From the NCBI RefSeq assembly GCF_002798305.1, contig NZ_PCGR01000005.1, positions 42,500-106,499 of the forward strand: DNA of 64,000 nt, written 5' to 3'. Shown one piece after another: positions 44,483 through 53,223 of the stretch. The notes below the pieces were generated by a model. That model was not told the DNA's origin. It did not search any database and saw only the letters and a list, made by a program, of their open reading frames with translations. Position numbers and translations under genes: made by a program. Source of the stretch: Chryseomicrobium excrementi. Lineage in GTDB: Bacteria > Bacillota > Bacilli > Bacillales_A > Planococcaceae. Each line of letters begins with the position of its first letter. Position 1 is the stretch's first letter.

Positions 44483-44566
44483 TCAATGAAAAGGGATGGG
44501 TGTATTCACCGATTGTTTGCGCAATTCTTCTATTTCCCCAAAGTGGTATCCTTGCTTTTTTGCTTC
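44483..44566 (-). pseudogene. In-frame C-terminal remnant of pdaA after a premature stop
   Basis: Reading past the TAA at 44569-44567 in the same frame gives 27 codons starting EAKKQGYHFGEIEELRKQ, then TGA at 44485-44483. That tail looks like the normal C-terminus of PdaA-type deacetylases. The gap to the upstream LPLFI is exactly one codon, so a single base change (for instance GAA or CAA to TAA) explains it. Confidence 0.8.
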
Positions 44567-45277
44567 TTAAATAAATAGCGGCAACGCCTCTGCATTATCT
44601 TGGGTCACGGTATGCAACAAGATGATCGCTCCAGGATGCAACTGATCTAGAAGTTCCTTTACTACGATCTCGGTTCCTCTGCGTTTATCTGCATGCCAGT
44701 CGACGATTGCCATCGACCAAAAGATATGTTGATAACCGAGTTTATTGGCAATACGGAGCGTATTCTCAGAATATACTCCTTCAGGTGGCCGCACGATGGA
44801 AGTTCTAGGAATACCGGTCAGCTCATACAAGGCATCATCAAACTGAAGGAGCTCTTTTGCGAGTTGCTCTTCAGATAGCTTTGGCATCGTCGGATGCGAA
44901 TACGTATGATTTCCAATTGTGTGACCTTCTGCTACCATTCGTTTGACATAGTCTGGAGCACTGGAAAGATAATGCCCGGTTAAGAAAAAGGTACCTTGAA
45001 TGTCGTGTTGTTTTAATGTGTCTAATATCTCTTTTGTATGTCCGTTTTCATAGCCATTATCAAAGGTTAAATAGAGCGTCTTGTCTCCGCTTTTGTCTCG
45101 ATACAAGGCACCATACTGATCAAAAAGCTTTTCTGCCTGCTGCCCGATTTCAGGTAGTTGTCCATTATGGGCTCGCTTCAAGCCAAAAGAAGTAGAGGCA
45201 TCGGTTGGCATGAGATGAAATGTAAAAAGAATGATGGTTACTAAGACCAATGAGCCGATAACATGTACGCTACGCAA
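44567..45277 (-). CDS. pdaA: PdaA-like polysaccharide deacetylase, truncated by an in-frame stop
   Basis: About 236 residues with an N-terminal signal/anchor helix (HVIGSLVLVTIILFTFHL) and a NodB domain: TFDNGYENGHT (catalytic Asp), HTYSHP (metal His pair), RPPEGVYSE and IILLHTV. PdaA removes N-acetyl groups from muramic acid for spore cortex delta-lactam. All catalytic motifs precede the stop, but the last 27 or so residues are cut off. The longer frame to TTG 45313 overlaps a terminator; TTG 45277 is the likelier start, though its ribosome site is weak. Known family role is sporulation; decay could reflect loss of that programme. Confidence 0.8.
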   Translation of the reverse strand: MRSVHVIGSLVLVTIILFTFHLMPTDASTSFGLKRAHNGQLPEIGQQAEKLFDQYGALYRDKSGDKTLYLTFDNGYENGHTKEILDTLKQHDIQGTFFLTGHYLSSAPDYVKRMVAEGHTIGNHTYSHPTMPKLSEEQLAKELLQFDDALYELTGIPRTSIVRPPEGVYSENTLRIANKLGYQHIFWSMAIVDWHADKRRGTEIVVKELLDQLHPGAIILLHTVTQDNAEALPLFI

Positions 45278-45309
45278 AAAACACACACCCTTTTTCAGAG
45301 AGTGTGTGT
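45276..45309 (-). terminator. Terminator-like hairpin of the yfhF-like gene, overlapping the pdaA start region
   Basis: On the minus strand ACACACAC pairs with GTGTGTGT and is followed by TTTTTT leading straight into the presumed pdaA start. Confidence 0.65.
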
Positions 45310-45322
45310 GCAAAACGCTAGT

Positions 45323-46222
45323 TTATCCATAAATGTTTTTTAATGCTTCTTGAGCAGTAGGGAATTCGAAGTGAAATCCATGCTGAAGGAGCACTTCAGG
45401 AATCACTTGCTGTCCTTCTAAGACCAGTTGGCTTTTTTCACCCAGCGCCGCTTTTAAAGCGACACCGGGGACTGGGACGAGGTGAGGGCGATGCAATACG
45501 CTCCCTAACACTCGGCCGAAGTCATCATTACGAAGAGGACGCGGTGCCGTAACATTGAAAGGACCTGTCAGTTCGTCAGTAGTCAACGCGAAGTACAAAG
45601 CGTTTGCGACGTCTTTGACATGCACCCAAGAGAGCCATTGTTTACCGGACCCAACTTTGCCACCAACAAACAGTTTATAAGGGAGTGCCATGAGCGGAAG
45701 TGCTCCTTCATCTTTCCCTAAAATAACACCAAAGCGTCCATAAGCTACTCGCACGCCATACTGTTCGGCGGACTTCGCTTTTGCTTCCCAATCTTCTACA
45801 GTTTTAGCTAAAAAGTCATCGGCCCGTTCAGAAGATTGCTCCGTGTAGGTTTTATGTTTTGATGTTGGATAAATACCAACCGCAGAAGCATTCACTAAAA
45901 CTCGAGGTTTCACTTCTAGCGTGCTGATGATTCGAAGTACTTCATCTGTAGCTTGCATACGGCTCTCGTAAATTTTCTTTTTTTGTTCATCTGTCCAGCG
46001 GCCCTCATTAATTGAAGTTCCGGCTAAATTGACGATCCCATCAATTCCCTCTAATTGATTCTCTGGTGCTGCTCCACTAGTCAACCATTTCACATACGTA
46101 ACTGCTGAATCGCTTTTTTTATCTGAACGCGTCAGTATGTAAACCTGATGTCCTTGTGAAAGCAAGAGGTTTGTTAATTCTTTTCCCACAAATCCAGTTC
46201 CTCCAGTGATAGCAATCTTCAT
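45323..46222 (-). CDS. TIGR01777-type NAD-dependent epimerase/oxidoreductase (YfhF-like)
   Basis: This 299-residue atypical SDR (SDR39U1 group) has NAD motif ITGGTGFVGKELTNLL, the INLAGTSI-like IVNLAGTSINEGRW, and WLSWVHVKDVANAL near the C-terminus, ending with the DUF1731 region VPGVALKAALGEKSQLVLEG. Function unproven; linked to cell division or wall in some annotations. The ATG at 46222 follows AAAGGAGG; a longer frame starts inside recX's upstream region and is rejected. It is divergent from recX. Confidence 0.9.
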   Translation of the reverse strand: MKIAITGGTGFVGKELTNLLLSQGHQVYILTRSDKKSDSAVTYVKWLTSGAAPENQLEGIDGIVNLAGTSINEGRWTDEQKKKIYESRMQATDEVLRIISTLEVKPRVLVNASAVGIYPTSKHKTYTEQSSERADDFLAKTVEDWEAKAKSAEQYGVRVAYGRFGVILGKDEGALPLMALPYKLFVGGKVGSGKQWLSWVHVKDVANALYFALTTDELTGPFNVTAPRPLRNDDFGRVLGSVLHRPHLVPVPGVALKAALGEKSQLVLEGQQVIPEVLLQHGFHFEFPTAQEALKNIYG

Positions 46223-46301
46223 GAAATGACCTCCTTTTTTTAGTATGATACTATAGAAGGTACCCGAAAATCTCATAACTGAACCAAAGGAGCTGATCTT
46301 T

Positions 46302-47108
46302 GTGCCTGTCATTACAAAAATAACGAGACAGAAGAAAAATCAAGATCGCTACAATATCTACTTAGATGAAGCCTATGCGTTCAGTGTAGATGAAAGTGTA
46401 TTGATCCAGCATCAACTGACGAAAGGTAAAGTACTCGTCGACTATGAAATGGATGATATGATTTACGAGGACGAGGTTCGCAAAGCATTCAGTGCGGCAC
46501 TAAACTATTTGAGCTACCGGATGCGAAGCGAGCAAGAAGTGAAGAAAAAGCTTTTAGATGTAGGCTATGGAGAAGCAGTGGCGTTAGAGGCTATCAAAAA
46601 ACTTCATGACTACAATTATATAAATGACGAAGCATTCTCAAAGGCCTTACTTTCTACAGAGAAAAATTCATCAAAGAAAGGACCAAACGCGATTCGTCAG
46701 TCTCTAAAGCAAAAAGGCATTGATGAAGAGACAAGGCAGCAGACGCTCGAAGGCTACACAGAGCAAGATCAACTTGAAGTCGCAACGGCACTTGCTGAGA
46801 AAGTTCTCCGAGGTTCAGCCCGTCTAACTCCATCTCAGCAAAAAAAGAAGATTCAAGACTTACTAGCACGAAAAGGGTTTCCATTCCAAATCGGAAAAAC
46901 AGTCATACAAAGACTGGAAGACGAGTTTGAAACGGATGGATGGGACGACAAGTTAGCCGACCAAGGAGAGAAGGCGTGGAGAAAAGCATCTAGCAAATAC
47001 TCCGGAAGAGAAAGACGGCAAAAAGTGAAACAACAGCTCTACGGCAAAGGGTTTCCGTTAGATATCATTGATGCATTCATAGAGCAGAAGGAGCAAGAAG
47101 ATGGATAA
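46302..47108 (+). CDS. recX: Regulatory protein RecX
   Basis: This 268-residue protein of three-helix repeats controls RecA filament growth and disassembly. RecX repeats appear as ALNYLSYRMRSEQEVKKKL, KGPNAIRQSLKQKGI and KYSGRERRQKVKQQLYGKGF. It is the long Bacillus/Staphylococcus form. GTG start after AAAGGAG. Its end overlaps yfhH by eight bases, indicating an operon. Confidence 0.94.
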   Translation: MPVITKITRQKKNQDRYNIYLDEAYAFSVDESVLIQHQLTKGKVLVDYEMDDMIYEDEVRKAFSAALNYLSYRMRSEQEVKKKLLDVGYGEAVALEAIKKLHDYNYINDEAFSKALLSTEKNSSKKGPNAIRQSLKQKGIDEETRQQTLEGYTEQDQLEVATALAEKVLRGSARLTPSQQKKKIQDLLARKGFPFQIGKTVIQRLEDEFETDGWDDKLADQGEKAWRKASSKYSGRERRQKVKQQLYGKGFPLDIIDAFIEQKEQEDG

Positions 47109-47418
47109 GAAATATAGTCAGATGACAGCCGAAGAACTTCGTCAAGAAGTGGCCATCTTGAAAGAAAAAGCAAGAAAAGCGGAACAACTTGGAATCGTAA
47201 ATGAGTATGCGGTCTATGAACGAAAAGCCACAATGGCACAGTCGTATTTACTGGACCCGGCAACTATTGTTCCAGGAGAACTTTACAGCATTGAAGGCGA
47301 CCCTGGAGTTTACTTCAAAGTAGATTATTTAAAAGGTCGTTTTGCATGGGGGCACAGATTAGGAGGAGAGCGCTATGAAGAAGCTTTACCGATAGCACTC
47401 CTGAAGGCAATTAAATAA
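47101..47418 (+). CDS. YfhH family protein (DUF1811)
   Basis: This 105-residue cytoplasmic protein has an N-terminal helical hairpin (MTAEELRQEVAILKEKARKAEQLG) and a C-terminal SH3-like part (PGELYSIEGDPGVYFKVDYLKGRFAWGHRL). Function unknown; recX-yfhH linkage is conserved in Bacillales. Translation is coupled to recX. Confidence 0.92.
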   Translation: MDKKYSQMTAEELRQEVAILKEKARKAEQLGIVNEYAVYERKATMAQSYLLDPATIVPGELYSIEGDPGVYFKVDYLKGRFAWGHRLGGERYEEALPIALLKAIK

Positions 47419-47446
47419 CCTCTAGCTACGGCTAGAGGTTATTTTC
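47414..47446. terminator. Bidirectional terminator between yfhH and yfhP-like genes
   Basis: The stem ATAACCTCTAGC/GCTAGAGGTTAT has a four-base loop and flanking A/T runs. Confidence 0.85.
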
Positions 47447-47454
47447 ATGACCAG

Positions 47455-48435
47455 TTAATCTAAATTAAAATCTAGTTTTTTATGAAGTTTGTCTTCACTA
47501 AAAATCCATCCCGTGTACGAATTGACGATTTCAAGGTCATCATCAAGGTGAGCTACGGCCACAAAAGGATAGTAATCATTACTGCGGTAACGAAGGTCGA
47601 TGAACCGGACTTCATGAATTCCATCATGACGTGTAATTTCCCAGCGATAGAGCGGAGAAAACGATAAGAAGGCATCGATATTTTTATCTTTTAAAGCGGC
47701 TCTTACAACTGGATCTTCTGGAAGTGGTTGGCGTTCAAACTTATCATAGATGGTGATATTTCGGCCATATGCACGACCAACGTAGTAATGATTTCCATCA
47801 ATTGCTGCGATGCGCCATTGGTAAAAACGCATAGTCGGTGCAATGATAATCCGTTCCGCTTTTGGGATTTTTAGTTTGACCGCGTGACGAACCGCATGCT
47901 GGACTTGGAAACGAACGATGTAATACACCACAATAATTCCATACATGATTAAAAATGTTGGAACAGGGTCAGTTCCCAATGCCCATAGTAGTAGTCCAAT
48001 CACATGGATACCAAAGATGATTGGATCGAATGTGTTGATTACACCGAGTGCAACCCACTGATTTGAAATCGGGCGTAACGCTTGTGTCCCGTAAGAATTA
48101 AAGATATCTACAAAGACGTGTAAGAATACCGCTAAAAAAGTCCACAACCAGACATGTAGTATGTCTGCTGAGGGAAAAATGAAACTTAGTCCTAGTGTGA
48201 TCAATAAAGGCCATGTGACTACAGCTGGAATAGAATGAGTAGCACCTCTGTGGTGTCGAATATAAACGGCGTTGTTTCGAAGTTTTAAAACTGTATCAAT
48301 ATCGGGTGCTTGCGACCCAATAATTGTTCCAGCCAACACAGCTGTAAACGTTATAGAGTGGTTTGCGACGACCGGATCAATTGTTGCCAATCCTCCGAGG
48401 GCTATTCCCATCACGATGTGTGTACCAGTGTCCAT
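47455..48435 (-). CDS. Membrane-bound metal-dependent hydrolase (YfhP, YdjM family)
   Basis: This 326-residue protein starts MDTGTHIVMGIALGG and has the metal-ligand motifs HRGATHS, GSQAPDIDTV and HVFVDIFNSYGTQALRP in a four- to five-helix membrane domain, followed by a soluble C-terminal half. The fold is that of LexA-regulated YdjM proteins; substrate unknown. Divergent from mutY. Confidence 0.9.
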   Translation of the reverse strand: MDTGTHIVMGIALGGLATIDPVVANHSITFTAVLAGTIIGSQAPDIDTVLKLRNNAVYIRHHRGATHSIPAVVTWPLLITLGLSFIFPSADILHVWLWTFLAVFLHVFVDIFNSYGTQALRPISNQWVALGVINTFDPIIFGIHVIGLLLWALGTDPVPTFLIMYGIIVVYYIVRFQVQHAVRHAVKLKIPKAERIIIAPTMRFYQWRIAAIDGNHYYVGRAYGRNITIYDKFERQPLPEDPVVRAALKDKNIDAFLSFSPLYRWEITRHDGIHEVRFIDLRYRSNDYYPFVAVAHLDDDLEIVNSYTGWIFSEDKLHKKLDFNLD

Positions 48436-48554
48436 GCAAACGTCACCCTCCTTTATAAATGGATTGTTACTAGAATAAAAGAAAATGAATCAGATTCCTA
48501 GCACAATGACTTTACCCTTTTCTAAATGAATCTAATCCGAGAGGACAACAAGAT

Positions 48555-49592
48555 ATGAATGAAACAAAAACAGAATTTATCCGTCGCGAGCTGGTGAATT
48601 GGTACAGAAAAGAAAAACGAGATTTACCATGGCGACATTCAAGAGACCCTTACCATATCTGGATTTCAGAAGTGATGCTTCAGCAAACACGTGTGGATAC
48701 AGTCATCCCATATTTTGAACGTTTTATTCAAGCGTTTCCTACAATGCACCATTTGGCTGAGGCAGAAGAAGGAGAGCTCCTAAAGCTTTGGGAAGGACTT
48801 GGCTATTACTCTCGTGCGAGAAATTTACAGCATGGTGTGCGTGAGGTGATAGCGGAGTATGAAGCAAAGGTTCCTGAAACAAGAGAAGAAATAAGCAGTA
48901 TTCGAGGGATCGGTCCTTATACAGCAGGAGCTATTCTAAGTATCGCATATGGAAAGCCCGAGCACGCGGTAGATGGCAATGTTATGCGTGTTCTCAGTCG
49001 ATTGTATGCTATCGAAGAAGATATTGCCTTACCGAAAACACGCAAAACATTTGAACAGCTCGTCACAGTACTCATAGATCCTGAAGATGCCTCTTCGTTC
49101 AATCAAGGACTGATGGAACTGGGAGCACTGATCTGCACACCTCAGAAACCAAAGTGTCTACTTTGTCCTGTTCGAGAACAATGCCGGGCTTTTGAAGAAG
49201 GTAAAACAGAGTCTCTTCCTATTAAAAGTAAAAAAACGAAAGTGAAAAAAATCACATACTCTTCTTACCTTTTACAACGTGCAGATGGAAAATGGTTAGT
49301 AGAGCAGCGCGAGAAAGGACTGCTTGCAAAAATGTGGCAATTCCCTCTCATCGAAGAGACGGACACCTCGTGGCAAGAGCGGTATGGCATCAAATGGCTT
49401 GAAGTGGAATCGATTGGAGAAGTGACCCATAAATTTAGTCATTTGACCTGGAATGTTCACGTCTTACAAGGAAAAGTGGAGCAGTTTGAAAATGCTGAGC
49501 TGGGTATTTGGGTCACAGAAGAAGAGCTTGCAAACCTTCCTCTACCTGTACCGGTCCAAAAAATGATGCGCCTGCGAATGACGGATCTTTAG
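48555..49592 (+). CDS. mutY: A/G-specific adenine glycosylase
   Basis: This base-excision repair enzyme removes adenine opposite 8-oxoguanine. At 345 residues it has the catalytic Glu in ISEVMLQQTRVDTV, helix-hairpin-helix ISSIRGIGPYTAGAILS, catalytic Asp in HAVDGNVMRVLSRL, the Fe-S cluster CX6CX2CX5C (CTPQKPKCLLCPVREQC) and a C-terminal NUDIX-like recognition domain (KWLVEQREKGLLAKMWQFPL). Complete. Confidence 0.96.
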   Translation: MNETKTEFIRRELVNWYRKEKRDLPWRHSRDPYHIWISEVMLQQTRVDTVIPYFERFIQAFPTMHHLAEAEEGELLKLWEGLGYYSRARNLQHGVREVIAEYEAKVPETREEISSIRGIGPYTAGAILSIAYGKPEHAVDGNVMRVLSRLYAIEEDIALPKTRKTFEQLVTVLIDPEDASSFNQGLMELGALICTPQKPKCLLCPVREQCRAFEEGKTESLPIKSKKTKVKKITYSSYLLQRADGKWLVEQREKGLLAKMWQFPLIEETDTSWQERYGIKWLEVESIGEVTHKFSHLTWNVHVLQGKVEQFENAELGIWVTEEELANLPLPVPVQKMMRLRMTDL

Positions 49593-49699
49593 AAAATTAG
49601 CTGATACTACTTTTTTCCTTCTAGTATTGTTATAATGTGTAACATCACACATAAAATAGATAGGTTTTTCAGCTTGTCATTGGAGAAGGTGGCTACATC

Positions 49700-50245
49700 A
49701 TGACCATTCCGTTGGAAGGAGAAATGATCCAGATTCACAGCTACAAGCATAATGGCAATATTCATCGTGTCTGGCATGAAACCATGGTCCTTAAAGGGAC
49801 TAAAAACATTGTCATTGCAGCGAACGATCGCACGTTAGTGACGGAATCAGATGGGCGGACGTGGGTTACAAGAGAACCGTCTATCTGTTACTATCATGCA
49901 GAATATTGGTTCAATATCATTTGTATGTTGCGTGAAGATGGGGTGTATTATTACATCAATTTGAGTTCGCCATTTGTCTACGAAGACCGGATGCTGAAGT
50001 ATATCGATTATGATCTCGACATGAAAGTGTTTCCCGATCAATCGTATACTCTTCTGGACGAAGATGAATACGAGCAGCACAAAAAGGAAATGAATTATCC
50101 ACAAGAGATTGATATTATACTAAAGCGAACAATTCAAACATTAAAACAATGGATTCAGCAAAAGAAAGGACCGTTCGCTCCTGACTTCATTGATGCATGG
50201 ACGGCTCGTTATCAACTTCATAAGGATATTCAAAAGACCGAATAG
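49700..50245 (+). CDS. Nucleoside tri-/diphosphatase, DUF402 family (YgaC/NTDP)
   Basis: This 181-residue protein starts [23 protein letters not shown] and has the DUF402 motifs [26 protein letters not shown] and [13 protein letters not shown]. Staphylococcal and streptococcal homologs hydrolyse NTPs and NDPs with divalent metals. Start follows GGAGAAGG. It is followed by a hairpin and the ABC exporter gene. Confidence 0.9.
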   Translation: MTIPLEGEMIQIHSYKHNGNIHRVWHETMVLKGTKNIVIAANDRTLVTESDGRTWVTREPSICYYHAEYWFNIICMLREDGVYYYINLSSPFVYEDRMLKYIDYDLDMKVFPDQSYTLLDEDEYEQHKKEMNYPQEIDIILKRTIQTLKQWIQQKKGPFAPDFIDAWTARYQLHKDIQKTE

Positions 50246-50278
50246 ACCTGTTGCGCTTGTCGCAACAGGTTTCGTCTT
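50245..50278 (+). terminator. Terminator-like hairpin after the ygaC-like gene
   Basis: The stem ACCTGTTGCG/CGCAACAGGT is strong, but the T tract is interrupted (TTTCGTCTT), so readthrough into the next gene is possible. Confidence 0.65.
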
Positions 50279-50302
50279 GCCTATAAAAAGAAGGAGGAAG
50301 CT

Positions 50303-52048
50303 ATGGGAGTAATTCGGCGCTATATGCAATTTGTAAAGCCCTATAACTGGCAAATCATTGTGACCATATTAATTGGAATTGTGAAGTTTGCAATTCCCTT
50401 GTTTATACCAATTCTCATCAAAATTGTAATTGATGACATTATTGGAGGAGATATGACGGAGGCTGAGAAGCTTAGTCAATTATTTTACTGGCTAGGTGGA
50501 ACCGCCCTTGTGTTTTTCCTAGTGCGGCCACCAATTGAATATTACCGACAGTATCTAGCCCAATATGTCAGTAACAAAATTTTATTTGATATTCGAGAGC
50601 AATTATTTGATCATCTGCAAAAACTAAGTTTGAAATACTACGCTAACACACGTGCTGGTGAAGTGATTTCTCGAGTGATCAATGACGTGGAGCAGACCAA
50701 AAACTTTGTCGTCATCGGACTAATGAATGTGTGGCTGGACCTTGCCACTATTTTAATCGCCATTGGAATCATGTTGACCCTTAACGTGAAGCTGACAATA
50801 GTGACTTTGATTGCTTTTCCGTTCTATGCATTCAGCGTAAAGTTTTTCTTTGGACGTTTACGAGACCTTACACGACAACGATCACAGGCACTTGCTGGGG
50901 TGCAGAGTTATTTGCATGAACGAGTTCAAGGAATGAGTGTTATCAAAACGTTCACGTTAGAATCTCATGAACAAAAGAACTTCGATGAAGCCAATGGCGA
51001 ATTCTTAGATAAAGCAATTGACCAGACAAAGTGGAACGCAAAAGCATTTGCGGTCGTAAATACAATCACTGATGTTGCACCACTTCTCGTTATTGCGTAT
51101 GCAGGGTATGAAGCCATCACAGGAAACCTTTCAGTGGGGACTATGGCAGCATTTGTTGCTTATATTGAACGTCTTTATAGCCCACTTCGCCGCTTGGTCA
51201 ACTCCTCTACTACGTTAACACAAGCGGTGGCTTCAATGGACCGGATGTTCGAGTTGATGGATGAGGGCTATGAAGTCCAAAATCGACCAAATGCCAAGCC
51301 GGTTCATCAAGTAGATGGAGGATTAACATTTGACGATGTCTACTTCCAATACGAAGAACAAGGAGAGCCTGTCTTAAGGGGGGTCAACTTCGATATCCAG
51401 CCTGGTCAGACGGTTGCATTTGTTGGAATGAGTGGTGGGGGGAAATCCACCATCATCAGTCTACTTCCTCGCTTTTATGATGTGACAGGTGGCTCCATTA
51501 GTTTAGATGATCAAGATATTCGAGATGTGACCATTGAGTCACTTCGAAAACAAATCGGTTTAGTGCTTCAGGATACGTTGTTGTTTAGTGACTCGATAAA
51601 AATGAACATTGCGATGGGAAATCCTAAGGCCAATGATGAAGAAATTATCGCAGCGGCTAAAGCTGCAAATGCGCATGAGTTCATTATGGGGCTTCCAAAT
51701 GGCTATGATACTACAGTAGGTGAGCGTGGCGTCAAACTTTCTGGTGGTCAAAAGCAGCGGATTGCCATTGCACGAGTATTTTTGAAAGATCCTCGTATTT
51801 TGGTTCTTGATGAAGCCACATCTGCTCTTGATTTAGAAAGTGAAGCACTGATTCAAGATTCTCTTGAGAGACTAGCAAAGAATCGTACGACACTCATTGT
51901 GGCACACCGTCTATCAACAATAACTCACGCCGATCAGATTTTGGTTGTAGAGCATGGACAAATCACAGAATCTGGTACGCATTCAGAGCTTATGCAAGCC
52001 CAAGGTGCCTATTACAATCTCTTCCAAGTACAACAATTAGAAAATTAG
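50303..52048 (+). CDS. ABC-type exporter half-transporter (YgaD-like)
   Basis: This 581-residue protein has an N-terminal six-helix membrane domain and C-terminal ATPase with Walker A GMSGGGKST, signature LSGGQKQR, Walker B ILVLDEATSALD and HRLSTI. It is an MsbA/Sav1866-type homodimeric exporter of lipids or drugs; substrate unknown. The start follows GAAGGAGGAAGCT. A strong terminator follows. Confidence 0.93.
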   Translation: MGVIRRYMQFVKPYNWQIIVTILIGIVKFAIPLFIPILIKIVIDDIIGGDMTEAEKLSQLFYWLGGTALVFFLVRPPIEYYRQYLAQYVSNKILFDIREQLFDHLQKLSLKYYANTRAGEVISRVINDVEQTKNFVVIGLMNVWLDLATILIAIGIMLTLNVKLTIVTLIAFPFYAFSVKFFFGRLRDLTRQRSQALAGVQSYLHERVQGMSVIKTFTLESHEQKNFDEANGEFLDKAIDQTKWNAKAFAVVNTITDVAPLLVIAYAGYEAITGNLSVGTMAAFVAYIERLYSPLRRLVNSSTTLTQAVASMDRMFELMDEGYEVQNRPNAKPVHQVDGGLTFDDVYFQYEEQGEPVLRGVNFDIQPGQTVAFVGMSGGGKSTIISLLPRFYDVTGGSISLDDQDIRDVTIESLRKQIGLVLQDTLLFSDSIKMNIAMGNPKANDEEIIAAAKAANAHEFIMGLPNGYDTTVGERGVKLSGGQKQRIAIARVFLKDPRILVLDEATSALDLESEALIQDSLERLAKNRTTLIVAHRLSTITHADQILVVEHGQITESGTHSELMQAQGAYYNLFQVQQLEN

Positions 52049-52053
52049 AACGA

Positions 52054-52092
52054 CAGCAAATCCTTCAAAACGAAAGGATTTGCTGTTTTTTT
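52054..52092 (+). terminator. Terminator of the ygaD-like gene
   Basis: The 12-bp stem CAGCAAATCCTT/AAGGATTTGCTG is followed by eight T. Confidence 0.88.
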
Positions 52093-52116
52093 ATGTTCTT
52101 TAGTGAAAAAAAGAGA

Positions 52117-52144
52117 TTGCAAGTAAGGAGAAGATGTGTAAAAT
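52117..52144 (+). promoter_or_regulatory. SigA-type promoter of the peptide ABC operon
   Basis: TTGCAA and TAAAAT are separated by 16 bp. The predicted start is near 52151, upstream of the CodY-like box. Confidence 0.6.
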
Positions 52145-52173
52145 AATACTTACATAAAATTCAATCAAAAAGG

Positions 52174-52188
52174 AATTTTCAGAATAGT
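52174..52188 (+). promoter_or_regulatory. CodY-like box before the peptide ABC operon
   Basis: AATTTTCAGAATAGT matches the CodY consensus AATTTTCWGAAAATT at 13 of 15 positions. It lies just after the predicted start and 16 bp before the first ATG, fitting a roadblock repressor. CodY commonly controls peptide uptake operons in Firmicutes. Confidence 0.6.
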
Positions 52189-52203
52189 GGAGAGGGGCAC
52201 ATC

Positions 52204-53223
52204 ATGACAAATCGTAAAGCAGTGCTAGAGGTGAAAAACCTGCAGACATCTTTCTTCACAGATGACGGTGTCATTCCTTCCGTAGACTTTGTTGATTTTG
52301 AGGTCCGAGAGGGAGAAATTTTAGGAATTGTCGGAGAGTCGGGAAGTGGGAAAAGTGTCACTTCACTCTCAGTAATGGGGCTCATTCCATCCCCACCAGG
52401 GAAAATCACTTCAGGTGAAATTCGGTATAACGGAGCCGATATTACAGGGTATAGCGAGAAACAGATGCGCCAGATTCGCGGAAATGATATTGCAATGATT
52501 TTCCAAGAACCGATGACTTCTTTGAATCCACTTTTCACTATTGGAAGTCAAATGATGGAAGCAGTACTCTTACATAAAAAAGGCTGGTCAAAAAAACAAG
52601 CTCATGCGCGATCGGTTGAAATGCTCAAGCTTGTTGGTCTACCACGTGCAGAAGAACTCATGAAAGATTATCCACATCAGCTTTCTGGCGGTATGCGCCA
52701 ACGAGTGATGATTGCTATGGCGCTCGTTTGTGATCCAAAAGTATTGATTGCTGATGAACCGACTACTGCTCTCGACGTAACGATTCAAGCGCAGATTTTG
52801 AAACTTATGAAAGACTTGAATACACGGCTTAACACGGCCATCATCTTGATCACTCATGACTTAGGTGTCGTCGCAGAAACGTGTGAGCGTGTCGTGGTCA
52901 TGTATGCAGGAAAAGTTGTTGAAGAGGGGCCAGTGGAACGAATCTTTACGAATCCACAACATCCTTACACGAAAGGCTTGCTTGCATCTGTACCAGATAT
53001 GCGATTCAAAAAACAATCGTTGTACTCGATTCCTGGAAATGTTCCAAAACCGGGTTCTATAAAAGAAGGCTGTCGTTTTGCAGCACGCTGTTCTGAAGTG
53101 TTTGGGCGATGCACGGTAGAATCACCTCCACTTTATCAAACAGCACCTGATCATAAGACGCGATGCTTTTTATATGATCCTGAGGAGGTAACTGCACATG
53201 ACAGAGCCATTGTTGAAAGTTGA
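52204..53223 (+). CDS. Di/oligopeptide ABC transporter ATP-binding protein (OppD/DppD/AppD type)
   Basis: The 339-residue ATPase has Walker [12 protein letters not shown], signature LSGGMRQR, Walker [13 protein letters not shown], switch His in LITHDLG and the C-terminal oligopeptide domain with cysteines ([14 protein letters not shown]), typical of peptide importers. First gene of a five-gene unit in the order D-F-A-B-C, the same order as the B. subtilis app operon. The next ATG overlaps its end by 26 bp. Confidence 0.92.
   Translation: MTNRKAVLEVKNLQTSFFTDDGVIPSVDFVDFEVREGEILGIVGESGSGKSVTSLSVMGLIPSPPGKITSGEIRYNGADITGYSEKQMRQIRGNDIAMIFQEPMTSLNPLFTIGSQMMEAVLLHKKGWSKKQAHARSVEMLKLVGLPRAEELMKDYPHQLSGGMRQRVMIAMALVCDPKVLIADEPTTALDVTIQAQILKLMKDLNTRLNTAIILITHDLGVVAETCERVVVMYAGKVVEEGPVERIFTNPQHPYTKGLLASVPDMRFKKQSLYSIPGNVPKPGSIKEGCRFAARCSEVFGRCTVESPPLYQTAPDHKTRCFLYDPEEVTAHDRAIVES

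Noticed and set aside
52179..52538. 119-codon minus-strand frame at the start of the peptide ABC operon
   Set aside because: It is antisense to the ATPase Walker A region and has no ribosome site.
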